A stretch of 64,000 bases of DNA from the NCBI RefSeq assembly GCF_000372885.1, contig NZ_KB889967.1, forward strand, positions 3,237,430-3,301,429, given 5' to 3'. The notes beneath the pieces were generated by a model, which ran no database searches, had not been told where the DNA came from, and was given only the letters and a program-made list of their open reading frames with translations. Shown in pieces: positions 1-8,612 of the stretch (the first letter of the stretch is position 1; every line of letters begins with the position of its first letter). This DNA comes from Methyloversatilis thermotolerans. Its GTDB lineage: Bacteria; Pseudomonadota; Gammaproteobacteria; Burkholderiales; Rhodocyclaceae. Made by a program: the position numbers and the translations under genes.

Positions 1-88
1 ACACGTTGTCGTTGAGCGCACCCAGAAGCTGGGTCAGGAAGAAGGGGCGGAAGCGACCTTCCTTCAGCAGATGGAACTGTGAACTCAT
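1..88 (-). CDS. MFS transporter, LplT-like (5' end only)
   Basis: Only the first 29 codons are inside the window; the gene runs off the left edge. The visible peptide begins MSSQFHLLKEGRFRPFF and continues with TQLLGALNDNV. This is the typical N-terminus of the MFS lysophospholipid-transporter family (LplT), in which a short basic stretch leads into TM1 with a conserved LNDN. It is the last visible gene of the minus-strand operon that contains the Aas-type acyltransferase, the usual partner of LplT in lysophospholipid recycling. The ATG lies 11 bp after the stop of the preceding gene. The family call rests on this short N-terminus plus context. Confidence 0.6.
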   Translation of the reverse strand, partial: MSSQFHLLKEGRFRPFFLTQLLGALNDNV

Positions 89-99
89 GCGATCTCCGT

Positions 100-1707
100 T
101 CAGCGTCGCAGCAGCCGGTGCGCGATGAAGCCGAGCACGGCGACGGCGCCCATCAGCCACACGATGAGCGCCCGGCGCGAGGCGGGCAGCGGCTCCTTCG
201 GCGCGCCCGGATCGCGCAGTTCATCGGGGAAGGGCCGGGGCGGCGCCGGGCGCACGATCCATCTGCTGCGGTCGGCGGGCACCCGCGCCATGTATTCGTC
301 GTAGGACGCCACCGGCTCGCGGCCGAAGGCGCGCGAGGACGGAATCTGTGGCACGCGGACGAAGATCACCGCCTCGACGTCGTCGGCCAGCGTGCGCTCC
401 AGTCCGCTGTCATTCACCTTGCCTGCGGTCAGGCGACCGAGCAGGTCGCTGCCGGCGAGATTGAAGGCAACGAAGGGGAACAGGCCGCTGCGCTCGGCCA
501 TCATGTATTCATAGGCCTGCAGGCCGCTGTCCACGCTCAGTTCGCGCATCGCCATCCAGGGCAGGCCCAGCCAGGCCTTCGCCTTCGAGGTCGGCCCCAG
601 CACCGGCAACGCCCAGCCCAGCGAACGCAAGGTGTCCAGGCTGATGCCGGCGCAGTTCGCGGTGGCATGACGGTAGCTGAAATCGTGCCGGTAGAAATGG
701 TTGAATACGCGCGCCAGGCCCTGGTCGACCAGTCGTGCGCCGCGCTCGTCGCGCAGTACCGCCACCACCATCCATGAGGGGCGGTACCAGCCCTGTCCGG
801 CGTTCAGGTCGGTCAGATAGGCGTCCATCGGCAGCATGGACGCCACGATGCCCTTCTCGCTGTGGATGTCGAGGTTGTAGAAATTGGCTACCAGCCAGTC
901 GTTCCACTCGCCGCGCGCGCCCAATATGCCGGTGGCGAGCGCGAAGTGACCGCCGTGCGCCTCGTCGTCGTCGCCCTGCGCGCCATTGAGCATGATGGCC
1001 AGCACCGGCTTGCCGGCCGCCGCCCGTGCGGCGCCCGGCGTGCGTTCCCATAGCAGGCGCGCCGAGGCCGGCAGGCGGGCGCCGCCGTCGTCGGCGCGCA
1101 CCAGGGTCGCCAGCGTTTCGCCGTCCTTGAGAGGCTGCGGCGCGAGGGCCGCCAGATCGATGTCGAAGGTCGACGGCCAGATGGTGCGCGCGGTGAAGGT
1201 GCCGTCCGACTGCACGCCGCGCAGTGCGAGCCGCTGCCCCTGCAGCCAGGCCGTGCTGTCGGCGTTGAACCAGGACACATTGGACGGCAGCCGCGACACC
1301 AGCGCGAAGCCGCTGCGCGCGCCGTCTGCGAAGCTGAGCGCGCGGCCGTCGGCATCGAGTCGGGCGTCGTGTGCGATCAACGGCGAGCCGAGCCAGATCA
1401 GCGCGGGCTTCTGCGCGTCCGGCTGCCACTCATTGGCGTACGCCCACTGTCGCACGTCGTCCTGTGCCGGCAGCGTGGCGACGAAGCCCGCTGCGCCGGT
1501 CAGCGGTACGGCGACGGTGTCGTCCGCGAAGTACCACAGCGCCTGCGCGGGCGCCGGACAGTCGGAACAGCGACCGGTCGTGAGGCGGAAGTCGCTGCCG
1601 GCGTACAGGCCGATGCGCTTGTCGGCCAGCGCGTTGCGCGGTACAGCGTGCGTGGGAAGAGCACTCGTCATGAGTGCCAGTGTAAGGAGGGCGACGGGAA
1701 TGCGCAT
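100..1707 (-). CDS. exported, C-terminally anchored protein of unknown function; possible permuted papain-like fold
   Basis: 535 residues starting at MRIPVALLTL, which gives a clean signal peptide ending near ALPTHA; longer upstream readings have no signal peptide and overlap the neighbouring gene. The C-terminus carries one membrane helix (about residues 511-530, VWLMGAVAVLGFIAHRLL) followed by RR, so the bulk is probably periplasmic and anchored. I do not recognise the family. A His in GGHFALATG (H254) followed about 100 residues later by NCAGISLDTLRSLGW (C352) is the order seen in circularly permuted NlpC/P60 or LRAT-type cysteine hydrolases; this is inference. A CSDC pair (47-50) lies near the mature N-terminus. 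It sits between the Tat amidohydrolase and the LplT-like gene, so a role in envelope lipid or peptide turnover is possible. Confidence 0.75.
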   Translation of the reverse strand: MRIPVALLTLALMTSALPTHAVPRNALADKRIGLYAGSDFRLTTGRCSDCPAPAQALWYFADDTVAVPLTGAAGFVATLPAQDDVRQWAYANEWQPDAQKPALIWLGSPLIAHDARLDADGRALSFADGARSGFALVSRLPSNVSWFNADSTAWLQGQRLALRGVQSDGTFTARTIWPSTFDIDLAALAPQPLKDGETLATLVRADDGGARLPASARLLWERTPGAARAAAGKPVLAIMLNGAQGDDDEAHGGHFALATGILGARGEWNDWLVANFYNLDIHSEKGIVASMLPMDAYLTDLNAGQGWYRPSWMVVAVLRDERGARLVDQGLARVFNHFYRHDFSYRHATANCAGISLDTLRSLGWALPVLGPTSKAKAWLGLPWMAMRELSVDSGLQAYEYMMAERSGLFPFVAFNLAGSDLLGRLTAGKVNDSGLERTLADDVEAVIFVRVPQIPSSRAFGREPVASYDEYMARVPADRSRWIVRPAPPRPFPDELRDPGAPKEPLPASRRALIVWLMGAVAVLGFIAHRLLRR

Positions 1708-1735
1708 GCGGAGTGGAGTCGGTCGAGTGAGCGGG

Positions 1736-2971
1736 TCAGGTGGGGAAGGCGGGCGCGGCTTCGAACACGCTGTGGGCGAAGCGATGGTGCCCGTCGCGCA
1801 GCAGGCGCTTGAGCATGAAATCGAACAGCAGCGGATGGTGCTCGCGTACCTGTTCGAGCACCGGCGCAGCGGCCGCGTCGAGCAGGCCGGCGCGCGCCAG
1901 CGAGGCGGGCGACATGAGCGGCAGGATGCCCGGCAGCGGATAGTCGGAACCGTACAGCAGGCGGTCGTGCCAGTCTTCATTGCGCAGCAGTGCGCGGATG
2001 ATCTCGACGTCGCGATTGCGCAGCGTGATCGCCGAAATATCGCCATAGAGACGACCCATGCGGCGTTCGCCCATCAGCCGCGCGAACAGGTCGAAGCTGC
2101 TGCGCAGCGGCGCACTGCGGCCGGCGTCGAGGTCGACATCGCGGCCCATGCTTGCGCAGTGAGCGACGATGACGTTGACGCCGTGGTCGAGGGCGCGGCG
2201 CAGACGCAGCGGATTGCCCAGCGCCTGCCCGCCCGCGCCATGCACCGCTTTTTCTTCGCCGGCGTGGCTGATCAGCGGCAGGCGGAGTCGGGCGGCAGCG
2301 GCGTAGAAGCGATCGCAGCGTTTCGAGGACGGGTCGATGCCCATCGCCGGCGGCAGCCACTTGATGGCGCGCGCGCCGTCGCGCGCTGCCGTTTCGAGCG
2401 CGTCGACCGCGTCTTCGCGGTAAGGGTGGACCGAGCACACCCATTCGAAATGGTCCGGGTTGCCGCGGGCGACGTCACGCGCATAGGTGTCCGGCACATG
2501 GAAGGCGGTGTGCTCGGGCAGATGGCGACCGGCTGCGTCGTAGGCGCGCTCGAAGGCGAACAGCATCAGTTTGAAGCCGGCCGGCAGCGCCTCGACCAGG
2601 TTGTGCAGGCGGTCGACGTAACTGGCGTCGACGCGGCCCGGGTCTTCGTGCGCACAACCGGCGTTCAGGTAGAACAGGCGCTGCACGTATTCGGCCGGAT
2701 GCAGCGGGCTCAGCATGCGCGGCGTCATTTCGATGCCGCGGCCGGAATCGCCGGTGCCGGCCAGATGCACGTGGACGTCGCGCAGCAGCGTCGGATCCAG
2801 CCCGTCGAAGGTGTGCGCGATCAGTTCGTGGCCGGCCAGTTCCGGCGGCAGCGCGGCGAGGCAGGGATTCATCAGCTGGCTGCGCGCGACCGTGCTCAGC
2901 GCCCAGCCGCTGGCCGCGGCACCGCCGAGCAGGAGGCCGGTCTTCAGCAGGCGACGACGACGGGCATCCAT
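1736..2971 (-). CDS. Tat-exported amidohydrolase-superfamily metal-dependent hydrolase
   Basis: 411 residues. The N-terminus MDARRRRLLKTGLLLGG is a twin-arginine type signal followed by a hydrophobic stretch, so export in folded form is predicted. The body has the amidohydrolase (TIM-barrel) metal-ligand order: DVHVHLAG near 65-72, RAIKWLPP, LISHAGEE, VIVAHCASMG, and LLYGSDYPLPG near the end. This matches the amidohydro_2 type rather than urease-like deacetylases. The substrate cannot be read from the sequence. The start lies 2 bp after the stop of the aas-like gene, which implies translational coupling with phospholipid acyl recycling. Confidence 0.8.
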   Translation of the reverse strand: MDARRRRLLKTGLLLGGAAASGWALSTVARSQLMNPCLAALPPELAGHELIAHTFDGLDPTLLRDVHVHLAGTGDSGRGIEMTPRMLSPLHPAEYVQRLFYLNAGCAHEDPGRVDASYVDRLHNLVEALPAGFKLMLFAFERAYDAAGRHLPEHTAFHVPDTYARDVARGNPDHFEWVCSVHPYREDAVDALETAARDGARAIKWLPPAMGIDPSSKRCDRFYAAAARLRLPLISHAGEEKAVHGAGGQALGNPLRLRRALDHGVNVIVAHCASMGRDVDLDAGRSAPLRSSFDLFARLMGERRMGRLYGDISAITLRNRDVEIIRALLRNEDWHDRLLYGSDYPLPGILPLMSPASLARAGLLDAAAAPVLEQVREHHPLLFDFMLKRLLRDGHHRFAHSVFEAAPAFPT

Positions 2972-2973
2972 GG

Positions 2974-5115
2974 TCAGGCGGACTCCGCCATCCGCTTCAG
3001 CGTCACGTAGTCCGTCTTGCCGGTGCCCAGAAGCGGCAGCGCGTCGACGACGACGATCTTGCGCGGCACCGCCATCTCCGGCGCACCGCGCTCGCGGGCG
3101 GCCGTCTGCAGCGCGTCGCGGCCGAGCGCGGCGTCGGTCGTGAACAGCACGATGGTTTCGCCGCGCGCAGGATCGGGCTGTGTCGACGCTGCGTGCTGCG
3201 CCGCCGGACTGGCCGCGGTGGCGAGCTTCTCGACGGTTTCGAGCGACATCATTTCGCCGGCCACCTTGGCGAAGCGCTTGACACGGCCAACGATGCGCAC
3301 GAAGCCGTCGTCGTCGAATTCGATCACATCACCGGTGTCGTACCAGCCTGTGCCCGCCTCCGACATGGGCGGCTGCAGTACGCCGGGCTGGTCCCACTTC
3401 AGATAGCCGCTCATCAGATTGGGGCCGCTCACGTGCAGCACGCCGCCACGATCGATGCCGGTCACCGGCATCAGCTTCGCGTGCAGGCCGGGCAGCAGTT
3501 GGCCGACGGTACCGCTGCGATAGGCCATCGGCGTATTCACCGCCAGAACCGGTGCGGTTTCGGTGGCGCCGTAGCCTTCGAAAATGCGCAGACCGAACTT
3601 CTCGAACCAGGCGCTGCGCACCGCTTCCGACAGCTTCTCGGCGCCGGCGATGACGTAGCGCAGCCGGTAGAAGTCGTAGGGGTGGGCGAACTTCGCGTAG
3701 TTGCCGAGGAAGGTACTGGTGCCCAGCAGTACCGTGCAGTTGCGGTCATAGGCCAGTTCGGGAATGACGCGGTAGTGCAGCGGCGACGGATAGAGGAACA
3801 CGTTGGCGCCGGTCAGCAGCGGCAGCAGGCCGCCGGCGGTCAGGCCGAAGGAATGGAACAGCGGCAGCGCATTCAGGATCTTGTCGTCGACCGAAAAGTC
3901 GATCACCGCGCGGATCTGCGCGATATTGGCGAGCAGGGCGCGGTGCGACAGTACGACGCCCTTGGGCTTGCCTTCAGAACCGGAGGTGAACAGCACGACC
4001 GCAGGCGCCTCCGGCGACAGCCTTTCGGCCGCCAGCCGCGGTGCCCGCAGTGCCCACAGCATGAGCCACAGCTTGTCGGTCAGCGTGATGCGTTCGCGCA
4101 GGTCTTCCAGGTAGTGCAGTTCGATACCTTGCAGCACCGCCAGCTTGTCGCCCAGCTTGGCCTGATCGACGAAGGCGCGCGAGGTGACGATGACGCGCAG
4201 CCCGGCTGCGGTGCACGCCGCCTGCATGCCGTCGACGCCGGCCGTGTAGTTCAGCATGGCCGGCACGCGGCGATGGGCGTTCAGTCCGAACAGCAGGCCC
4301 AGCGTCGGCGCGAGATTGGGCAGCAGAATGCCGACGCGCTCGTCCGGCCGCGTGATGCGGGCAACCAGACGTCCCAGCGCGAAGGCCATCTTCAACAGAT
4401 CGCCGTAGGAATACTCGATCTGCTTCATGTCCTCGATCAGCCGGCGGCCGCGGCCATGTATCTCGGCGGCATCGCACAGCGCGTCGAACAGCGTCTGTTG
4501 CGGACGCGATGCGAAAATCATTTCCTGCATCAGGCGACGCATCGCGTCGCCCGCGCGGCGGCGGCGTTCCTTCGCGCTGCCCGCTTCCGGCATGGCGATC
4601 TGCGTCGTCGGCAGCACGGTGATCGCGATGCGCGGGAACAGCGACTTCGGGTAGCGGCCCGACACGCGCGAGAAATAGCTGCGCGACGCGCCATCCAGCC
4701 GTACCGGCAGCACCGTGGCACCGGTCCTCGCGGCGACGAAGGCCGGGCCATCGTACACCTTCATCAGGCTGCCGGTCGTGGTGATGCGGCCCTCCGGGAA
4801 AATGACCACGGCACGACCGGATTCGATCAGGCGGATTACCTTCTTCATCGCCATCGGACTGGTCGGGTCGACCGCGAGGTAGTCGACCAGCGACAGCAAC
4901 AGGCGAAAGAAGGGGTTGCGCGCGACGCCCGTGTGCACCACGAACACCGGATCGAAAGGCAGGAAGAGGCCGAGCAGCAGGCCGTCGAGGAAGGATTCGT
5001 GATTGGCCACGACCAGCAGCCGCGACGGCTGTGGTGGCAGCCCGGTGGGCGGCTGTATGCGGAACAGGATGCGGCAGGCGAATGCGAGCAGGGGGCGTGC
5101 GAAGGAACGCAGCAT
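2974..5115 (-). CDS. aas: acyltransferase / acyl-ACP synthetase (Aas-like, 2-acylglycerophosphoethanolamine acyltransferase)
   Basis: 713 residues, close to the 719 of E. coli Aas. The N-terminal PlsC domain shows the acceptor motif NHESFLDG (about 37-44) and FPEGRITTTG. The C-terminal AMP-forming ligase shows VVLFTSGSEGKPKGVVLSHR, then EGYGATETAPV and YDTGDVIEFDDDGFVRIVGR. The family activates free fatty acid onto ACP and transfers it to 2-acyl lysophospholipids at the inner membrane, working with the flippase LplT. Here the MFS part is a separate gene two genes downstream, not a fused N-terminal domain as in some bacteria. Other acyl-CoA ligase/acyltransferase fusions are possible, but length and domain order fit Aas. 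Confidence 0.85.
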   Translation of the reverse strand: MLRSFARPLLAFACRILFRIQPPTGLPPQPSRLLVVANHESFLDGLLLGLFLPFDPVFVVHTGVARNPFFRLLLSLVDYLAVDPTSPMAMKKVIRLIESGRAVVIFPEGRITTTGSLMKVYDGPAFVAARTGATVLPVRLDGASRSYFSRVSGRYPKSLFPRIAITVLPTTQIAMPEAGSAKERRRRAGDAMRRLMQEMIFASRPQQTLFDALCDAAEIHGRGRRLIEDMKQIEYSYGDLLKMAFALGRLVARITRPDERVGILLPNLAPTLGLLFGLNAHRRVPAMLNYTAGVDGMQAACTAAGLRVIVTSRAFVDQAKLGDKLAVLQGIELHYLEDLRERITLTDKLWLMLWALRAPRLAAERLSPEAPAVVLFTSGSEGKPKGVVLSHRALLANIAQIRAVIDFSVDDKILNALPLFHSFGLTAGGLLPLLTGANVFLYPSPLHYRVIPELAYDRNCTVLLGTSTFLGNYAKFAHPYDFYRLRYVIAGAEKLSEAVRSAWFEKFGLRIFEGYGATETAPVLAVNTPMAYRSGTVGQLLPGLHAKLMPVTGIDRGGVLHVSGPNLMSGYLKWDQPGVLQPPMSEAGTGWYDTGDVIEFDDDGFVRIVGRVKRFAKVAGEMMSLETVEKLATAASPAAQHAASTQPDPARGETIVLFTTDAALGRDALQTAARERGAPEMAVPRKIVVVDALPLLGTGKTDYVTLKRMAESA

Positions 5116-5130
5116 GGAGGCTCCGTCAGG

Positions 5131-6300
5131 TCAGAACACGATTTCGGCCGGCGATGGATGGCCGAGGAAATGCAGCGGGCTGGCGCTGGCGCCATAGGCG
5201 CCGGAGCAGTGCACCACCAGCAGATCGCCGGGCGATGCCCGAGGCAACTCGATGTCGCGCGCGAATATGTCGAAAGGCGCGCACAGCGGCCCGGCGATGC
5301 TCACGATTTCCCTTTCGCCGGGGACCGATGGATGCAAGGTCATCGGGAAGGCGGCCGGCTCGCTGCGATCCGGCTGCAGCGTGGCGTGCAGGTGCTGGTG
5401 CGCACCGCCGTCCACGATGAGCCAGGTGCGTCCGCGCGTCGTCTTGCGGTCGATCACGCGGCAGATGTAATGGCCTGCCTCCGCGACCAGATAGCGTCCC
5501 GGCTCGAGCGCCAGCACGATGCCGGGGCATGCGCGCTTGAGCATGTCGCTCAGCGCGCGCAGGTGATCGCCGACCGACACCATGTCCAGCGGCGATTCGT
5601 CTTTCGCCACCGGAACGCCGAAGCCGCCGCCCAGGTTGAGCCAGGGCAGGGCGAGGTCCGCCGCGTCGCAGATGCGCAGCGCCTCTTCCGCGCAGTGCGC
5701 ATGCAGTGCGCGCACCGTTGCGGCATCGAGCATGCGCGACGCGCAGTAATAGTGCAGGCCGGCGAATTCGAGGCCGGCGTGGCGAAGCTGGGCGATGGCC
5801 GCGGGCAGCAAGGCACTGTCCATGCCGAAGAAGCTGTCGCCACTCATGCGCACGCGGCTGGTGTCGACCGTGAAGTCCGGATTGGCGCGCAAGGCAACCC
5901 GCGCCGCCCGGCCGAGCTGCTCGCTCAGCGCGGCGATGCGTCCGATCTCGCCGGTCGATTCGGCACAGATGCGCGCGCCGGCAAGGATGGCCTGCCGCAG
6001 TTCGTCATCGCGCTTGCCTGGCCCGGTGAACCCTAGGCTGTCCGCGCGGAAGCCGGCATCGAGCGCTCTGACCAGTTCGCCCGCGGAACTGACATCGGCA
6101 CCATCCAGCGACTGCGCGATCGCGCGCAGCAAGGCCGGCAGCGGATTCGCCTTGACCGCGTAGCACAGTTGCAGATCGGCCGGCAGCAGTGCGCGCAAGC
6201 CGGCAATCTTGTCCCGCACGGCAGCGATATCGATCGCGTAGAAGGGTGTCGAACCGGCCCGTGCAAGCAGTTCGTCCAGCGGCAGGAGTGCGGGTTTCAC
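5131..6300 (-). CDS. PLP-dependent (DapDC/ornithine type) decarboxylase
   Basis: 389 residues from a GTG start at 6300 that overlaps the stop of the ArsR gene (GTGA), so the two are translationally coupled. It is a fold-type III decarboxylase with an alanine-racemase-like barrel. The PLP lysine lies in CYAVKANPLP (K50). NLGGGFGVP and LALEPGRYLVAEAG follow, and the C-terminal domain has GPLCAPFDIF and CSGAYGASASPLHF, matching the CxxxD and GAYG elements of the diaminopimelate/ornithine decarboxylase family. It lacks the feedback domain of LysA fusions. It resembles the decarboxylases found with acyl/AMP ligases in secondary or envelope lipid clusters rather than housekeeping LysA. The substrate (an amino acid) is not assignable. 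Confidence 0.8.
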   Translation of the reverse strand: MKPALLPLDELLARAGSTPFYAIDIAAVRDKIAGLRALLPADLQLCYAVKANPLPALLRAIAQSLDGADVSSAGELVRALDAGFRADSLGFTGPGKRDDELRQAILAGARICAESTGEIGRIAALSEQLGRAARVALRANPDFTVDTSRVRMSGDSFFGMDSALLPAAIAQLRHAGLEFAGLHYYCASRMLDAATVRALHAHCAEEALRICDAADLALPWLNLGGGFGVPVAKDESPLDMVSVGDHLRALSDMLKRACPGIVLALEPGRYLVAEAGHYICRVIDRKTTRGRTWLIVDGGAHQHLHATLQPDRSEPAAFPMTLHPSVPGEREIVSIAGPLCAPFDIFARDIELPRASPGDLLVVHCSGAYGASASPLHFLGHPSPAEIVF

Positions 6301-6608
6301 CGGTGCTCGCCCAGATAGTCGATTACCGTCTGCAGCCGTTCGATCAGCGCGTCGGCGCGCAGCCGGAAATGCACTTCGCGGCCGCGCTTTTCGCGCTCCA
6401 GCACGCCGGCCTCGCACAACAGCTTGAGATGGTGGGACACGGTGGGGCGGCTCAGCGAGGACGCACGCGTCAGGTCGGTCACGTTCAGCGTTTCGCCCGG
6501 CTCGAAGGTGAGCAGGATGCGCTGTCGTTCAAGATCGCCCAGCGCCGCGAACAGTTGCGAGTACTGTTGCCATTCGGCCGGGATGGTTTGTGCGTAGGTC
6601 TTTCTCAT
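6297..6608 (-). CDS. ArsR-family winged-helix transcriptional regulator
   Basis: 103 residues, one ArsR/SmtB winged-helix domain. The recognition helix region is SLSRPTVSHHLKLLCEAGVL (about residues 51-70), followed by the wing EREKRGREVHFRL. The metal-sensing ELCVCD motif of ArsR/SmtB is absent and only one Cys is present, so it is probably not a classical thiol metal sensor. It is the first gene of the minus-strand operon and overlaps the decarboxylase by 4 bp. A perfect inverted repeat 5 bp in front of its start codon is a plausible autoregulatory operator. Confidence 0.85.
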   Translation of the reverse strand: MRKTYAQTIPAEWQQYSQLFAALGDLERQRILLTFEPGETLNVTDLTRASSLSRPTVSHHLKLLCEAGVLEREKRGREVHFRLRADALIERLQTVIDYLGEHR

Positions 6609-6613
6609 GTCGA

Positions 6614-6630
6614 AAAATATCGACTATTTT
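6614..6630. promoter_or_regulatory. inverted repeat, candidate ArsR-type operator
   Basis: AAAATA-TCGAC-TATTTT, 6-bp perfect arms around a 5-bp centre, 5 bp upstream of the arsR-like start codon. It is AT-rich in a GC-rich genome, and its size and position fit an autorepressor site for a dimeric ArsR protein. Function is inferred from symmetry and location only. Confidence 0.5.
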
Positions 6631-7016
6631 GGCGCCGCGGTCAAATCGGCCGGAAGGATGAGCGGTCATACGACCCGCCATGTGCGGATTGGCGGCTGAG
6701 CGTGCGGGAGGGGCGCGCATGCCCCGCGGGATGTCTGCACCGTGTTGGTGCCCTCTTTCGGCGAACGTCTGCCCCGACATGCGTCCCGCCCACGAGGCGA
6801 CAGGAAGAAAAATTTTCGCCGGGGTGTTGCACAACCTTGAAATAACGGCACAATCCGGGAACTTCTTGACGGGTGCTGTAAGCGTATGTATCGTCAAGGG
6901 CTTTGCGCGCGTTGCCAGGGCAGTTCCGGCGCGTCGCAGTGCGAACACTTGTGTCTTATAAAAGATCAGGGCGTTCGTGAACCCAGGTCAGGCCAAGTCG
7001 CACAGGAGTCTGTCGC
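6631..7016 (+). promoter_or_regulatory. intergenic region upstream of the ATP synthase operon, with candidate sigma-70 promoters
   Basis: This is the only stretch above 300 bp without a gene (the gap is 6609-7016). No convincing small ORF or structured RNA is visible. Two weak promoter candidates face atpI: TTGACG (6866-6871), 17 bp, TATCGT (6889-6894); and TTGCAC (6827-6832), 16 bp, CACAAT (6849-6854). A third AT-rich hexamer TATAAA lies at 6957-6962 without a good -35. The region around 6805-6815 is an A/T run. One of these probably drives atpIBEFHAGDC, but the choice is not decided by sequence alone. Confidence 0.4.
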
Positions 7017-7367
7017 ATGCTGAAGGCCATCATGCTGCAGCTCTCCATGGTGCTGCTTGTGACCGGCGTCGGTCTGCTGACAGGCGGATCGTCGGCGGGC
7101 ATGTCTGCCCTGCTGGGTGGTTTGAGCTATTCGCTGCCCAGCCTGTTGTTCGCGATCCGCCTTGGCCGGCTGGCTCATCGGTCGGCCGGGACAGCAGTGT
7201 CGTACCCGGTTGAATTCTTCGTCGGCGAGGCGATCAAGGTTGCCTCGACGATTGGGCTGTTGCTGCTCTGTCACTTCTTCGTGCCGGGCCTGTCGTGGGG
7301 CTGGTTTCTTGGAGGGTTGATAGTTGCGCTGCAGGCAGGTTTTTTTGCTTTTTTGCTCAAACACTGA
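7017..7367 (+). CDS. atpI: ATP synthase subunit I (assembly factor)
   Basis: 116 residues, four predicted membrane segments (MLKAIMLQLSMVLLVTG; ALLGGLSYSLPSLLFAI; IKVASTIGLLLLCHFF; FLGGLIVALQAGFFAFLL). This is the small AtpI protein that precedes atpB in proteobacterial atp operons and helps assemble the c-ring. The family is poorly conserved, so position is the main evidence. It ends 1 bp before the atpB start; the 3' end contains two T-runs (TTTTTTT and TTTTTT) just before the stop. Confidence 0.85.
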   Translation: MLKAIMLQLSMVLLVTGVGLLTGGSSAGMSALLGGLSYSLPSLLFAIRLGRLAHRSAGTAVSYPVEFFVGEAIKVASTIGLLLLCHFFVPGLSWGWFLGGLIVALQAGFFAFLLKH

Positions 7368-7368
7368 C

Positions 7369-8262
7369 ATGGCATCTGGAACCGAACTGGCGACCGAAGC
7401 GGCGCATCACGGCCCGACCCCCGGCGAGTACATCGCCCACCACCTCACCTTCCTCAACAGTTCCGGCGAGCCCCAGAAAGAACTCGTGAACTGGGGGCTG
7501 GTGAATGTCGATACCCTGTTCTACGCCATCCTGCTCGGCGTCATCGGTCTTTTCGTCCTGTGGCGCGCCGCGTCGAAGGCGACGTCCGGCGTGCCGGGCC
7601 GCTTCCAGGCGGCGGTCGAAATCCTTGTGGAAATGGTGGCCGACCAGGCCAAGGGGCTGATCCACAGCGAAGAATCGCGCCGTACCGTGGCACCGCTGGC
7701 GCTCACCGTGTTCGTCTGGATCTTCCTGATGAATTCGATGGACTTCCTGCCGCTGGATCTGCTGCCCCGCATCTGGGAAGGCATCTATGCCTCGGCCGGT
7801 CACGATCCGCATCACGCCTACATGCGCGTCGTGCCGACCGCCGACATCAATGCCACGCTGGGCATGTCGATTTCCGTGCTGCTGGTGTGCCTGTATTACA
7901 ACGTGAAGATCAAGGGCCCGGGCGGCTGGGCGCACGAACTGATCTCGGCGCCGTTCGGCGACAAGCTCATTCTGGCGCCGTTCAACTTCGCGATGAACAT
8001 CGTCGAATTCCTTGCCAAGACCGTGTCGCATGGCATGCGTCTGTTCGGCAACATGTTTGCCGGCGAACTCATCTTCATGCTGATCGCGCTGATGGGTGCC
8101 GCCTGGACGGGGGCCAACCTGCCGAGCTTCCTGCTCGCCTTCGGCCACATCGTCGCGGGCTTCGCGTGGGCGGTGTTCCACATCCTCGTGGTCACGCTCC
8201 AGGCATTCATCTTCATGATGCTGACCCTGGTGTACATCGGTCAGGCTCACGAAGGTCATTGA
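7369..8262 (+). CDS. atpB: F0F1 ATP synthase subunit a
   Basis: 297 residues starting at MASGTELATE (7369); the reading upstream of it runs into atpI. Subunit a forms the proton half-channels next to the c-ring. The essential arginine lies in SHGMRLFGNMFAGE, in the penultimate helix, and the C-terminal helix FHILVVTLQAFIFMMLTLVY contains the usual Q. At least five hydrophobic helices are visible. Length is that of betaproteobacterial AtpB, with a longer N-terminal extension than E. coli (271). Confidence 0.97.
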   Translation: MASGTELATEAAHHGPTPGEYIAHHLTFLNSSGEPQKELVNWGLVNVDTLFYAILLGVIGLFVLWRAASKATSGVPGRFQAAVEILVEMVADQAKGLIHSEESRRTVAPLALTVFVWIFLMNSMDFLPLDLLPRIWEGIYASAGHDPHHAYMRVVPTADINATLGMSISVLLVCLYYNVKIKGPGGWAHELISAPFGDKLILAPFNFAMNIVEFLAKTVSHGMRLFGNMFAGELIFMLIALMGAAWTGANLPSFLLAFGHIVAGFAWAVFHILVVTLQAFIFMMLTLVYIGQAHEGH

Positions 8263-8315
8263 GCTTGCTGTTTCAGTCCGGTTCGTTGTTTTTGTTTATC
8301 ACTTCAATAATCTAA

Positions 8316-8567
<252 letters not shown>

Positions 8568-8612
8568 GAACGGCACCCGCCCCAACACCGATTTAATGAA
8601 GGGAAAGTTGCC

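Noticed and set aside
986-3010. Plus-strand frame of about 670 codons opposite the unknown exported protein and amidohydrolase
   Set aside because: Shadow of the minus-strand genes; no recognisable motif.
3193-6036. Plus-strand frame of about 950 codons opposite aas and the decarboxylase
   Set aside because: The opposite strand carries recognisable domains with correct motifs; the plus frame has low-complexity composition and no start context.
6680-6961. Small ORF in the arsR-atpI gap
   Set aside because: No Shine-Dalgarno, Arg/Ala-rich random composition, and it overlaps the likely promoter region.
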